This document shows, in pieces, positions 19,946 through 20,331 of a DNA stretch of 20,331 nt. The translations under genes were made by a program, and so were the position numbers. How positions within the stretch are numbered: position 1 is the first letter of the stretch; every line of letters begins with the position of its first letter. The DNA is taken from NCBI GenBank assembly GCA_022578965.1, contig MU400936.1, forward strand, positions 1 to 20,331. The letters are read 5' to 3'. This stretch comes from Xylaria sp. FL1777 (taxonomy: Eukaryota; Ascomycota; Sordariomycetes; Xylariales; Xylariaceae). The notes beneath the pieces were generated by a model. It saw only the letters and a list, made by a program, of their open reading frames with translations, was not told the DNA's origin and searched no databases.

Positions 19946-20331
19946 AATATTAATTAAAGCTTTATTAAGTATACTATATAAGCTTAAATAAAATAAACGC
20001 TTTATAAAAATATATTTAAAAAAACTTAACAAAAAAATTTCTAAAAAAATCTTAGTTATTTATTAAATACTTTATAATACTAATACTTAAAATAAAAAAT
20101 AAAAAACAACTAATTAATAAAAAAAAAAAACTAGTATAATAAGTAGTAATTAATTATTAATTATTAAATATAATTATTATTATAAATAAATACTTTTTTA
20201 TTTTGCTAGTAATTATAAAAAAAAACATTAATTAAGCAAAATAGTTTATAGTAGTTAATATTTTAAATAAATATTATACTATTAAAATAGCTAAAAAAAA
20301 AAAATAAAAAACTGCTATATAAATAATATAT
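19946..20331 (+). pseudogene. Reverse transcriptase remnant of element B, N-terminal part, cut by window end
   Basis: Reverse complement of 13620-13237 in C, on the plus strand. It holds the start of RT: the N-L-A-K block near 20020, the [D]-Y-[R]-x-L-N region near 20150 and the A-K-[W]-F block near 20238. It ends at K-[W]-K-T-A-[F], about 100 bases short of the Y-L-D-D box. Damage is comparable to C but independent at many positions. Confidence 0.8.

Larger units (their letters stand above)
8554..20331 (+). mobile_element. Element B: RIP-damaged Ty3/gypsy retrotransposon, split by element C, 3' end outside window
   Basis: Segment 8554-9619 is the reverse complement of the LTR-plus-gag end of A and C. 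It stops at the duplicated TTATT and resumes at 17316-20331, which is the reverse complement of about 16250-13237 in C. Removing C (9620-17315) and one TTATT restores a continuous element on the plus strand. The window ends inside its reverse transcriptase. B must be older than C. Its own sequence is as AT-rich as C's, so mutation continued after, or occurred together with, the nested insertion. Confidence 0.9.

Noticed and set aside
1..20331. Mitochondrial, apicoplast or Plasmodium-like AT-rich genome
   Set aside because: No tRNA, rRNA or organelle protein frames are present. The content is LTR retrotransposons whose copies differ by transitions only, which points to nuclear RIP-type mutation.

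Overview
The window is almost pure A+T on both strands, with no intact gene, tRNA or rRNA. What can be read is a graveyard of LTR retrotransposons, heavily damaged by C-to-T and G-to-A transitions. Copies of the same element differ almost only by transitions and keep their length: all four LTRs of the main family are exactly 494 bp. That is what repeat-induced point mutation (RIP) or a similar fungal defence leaves behind, so the best guess is an AT-rich, gene-free, probably heterochromatic block (sub-telomere, centromere or AT isochore) of a filamentous ascomycete-like fungus. The species cannot be named from the sequence.

Layout. (1) 1-2271: element A, a Ty3/gypsy element read on the minus strand. 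Its gag end and one 494-bp LTR are present; the rest lies left of the window. (2) 2272-8553: older AT-rich DNA that I cannot identify, into which element D (4810-6936; two 301-bp LTRs, 5-bp target duplication TAGCT) has inserted. (3) 8554-20331: element B, same family as A but read on the plus strand, with its 5' LTR at 8554-9047 and its gag cut at 9619. (4) 9620-17315: element C, a complete 7,696-bp copy of the same family on the minus strand, inserted in B's gag with a 5-bp duplication TTATT. (5) 17316-20331: the rest of B, running off the window inside reverse transcriptase.

The family was identified by reading C's minus strand and allowing for C-to-T damage. Reverse transcriptase (Y-L-[D]-[D]-I-L-I-Y), RNase H and an integrase core (T-A-Y-H-P-Q-T-D-G-Q-T-E-R) follow in the order RT-RNase H-IN, which is Ty3/gypsy (Metaviridae). 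Catalytic Asp codons have become Asn and many Gln/Arg/Trp codons have become stops, so no copy can be active.

The most interesting signal is the context of the surviving G and C. They sit almost only as GpC, ApC and GpT; TpC, CpC, GpA and GpG are nearly gone, while CpA and TpG are still common. That differs from the classical RIP signature, which depends on the 3' base (CpA).
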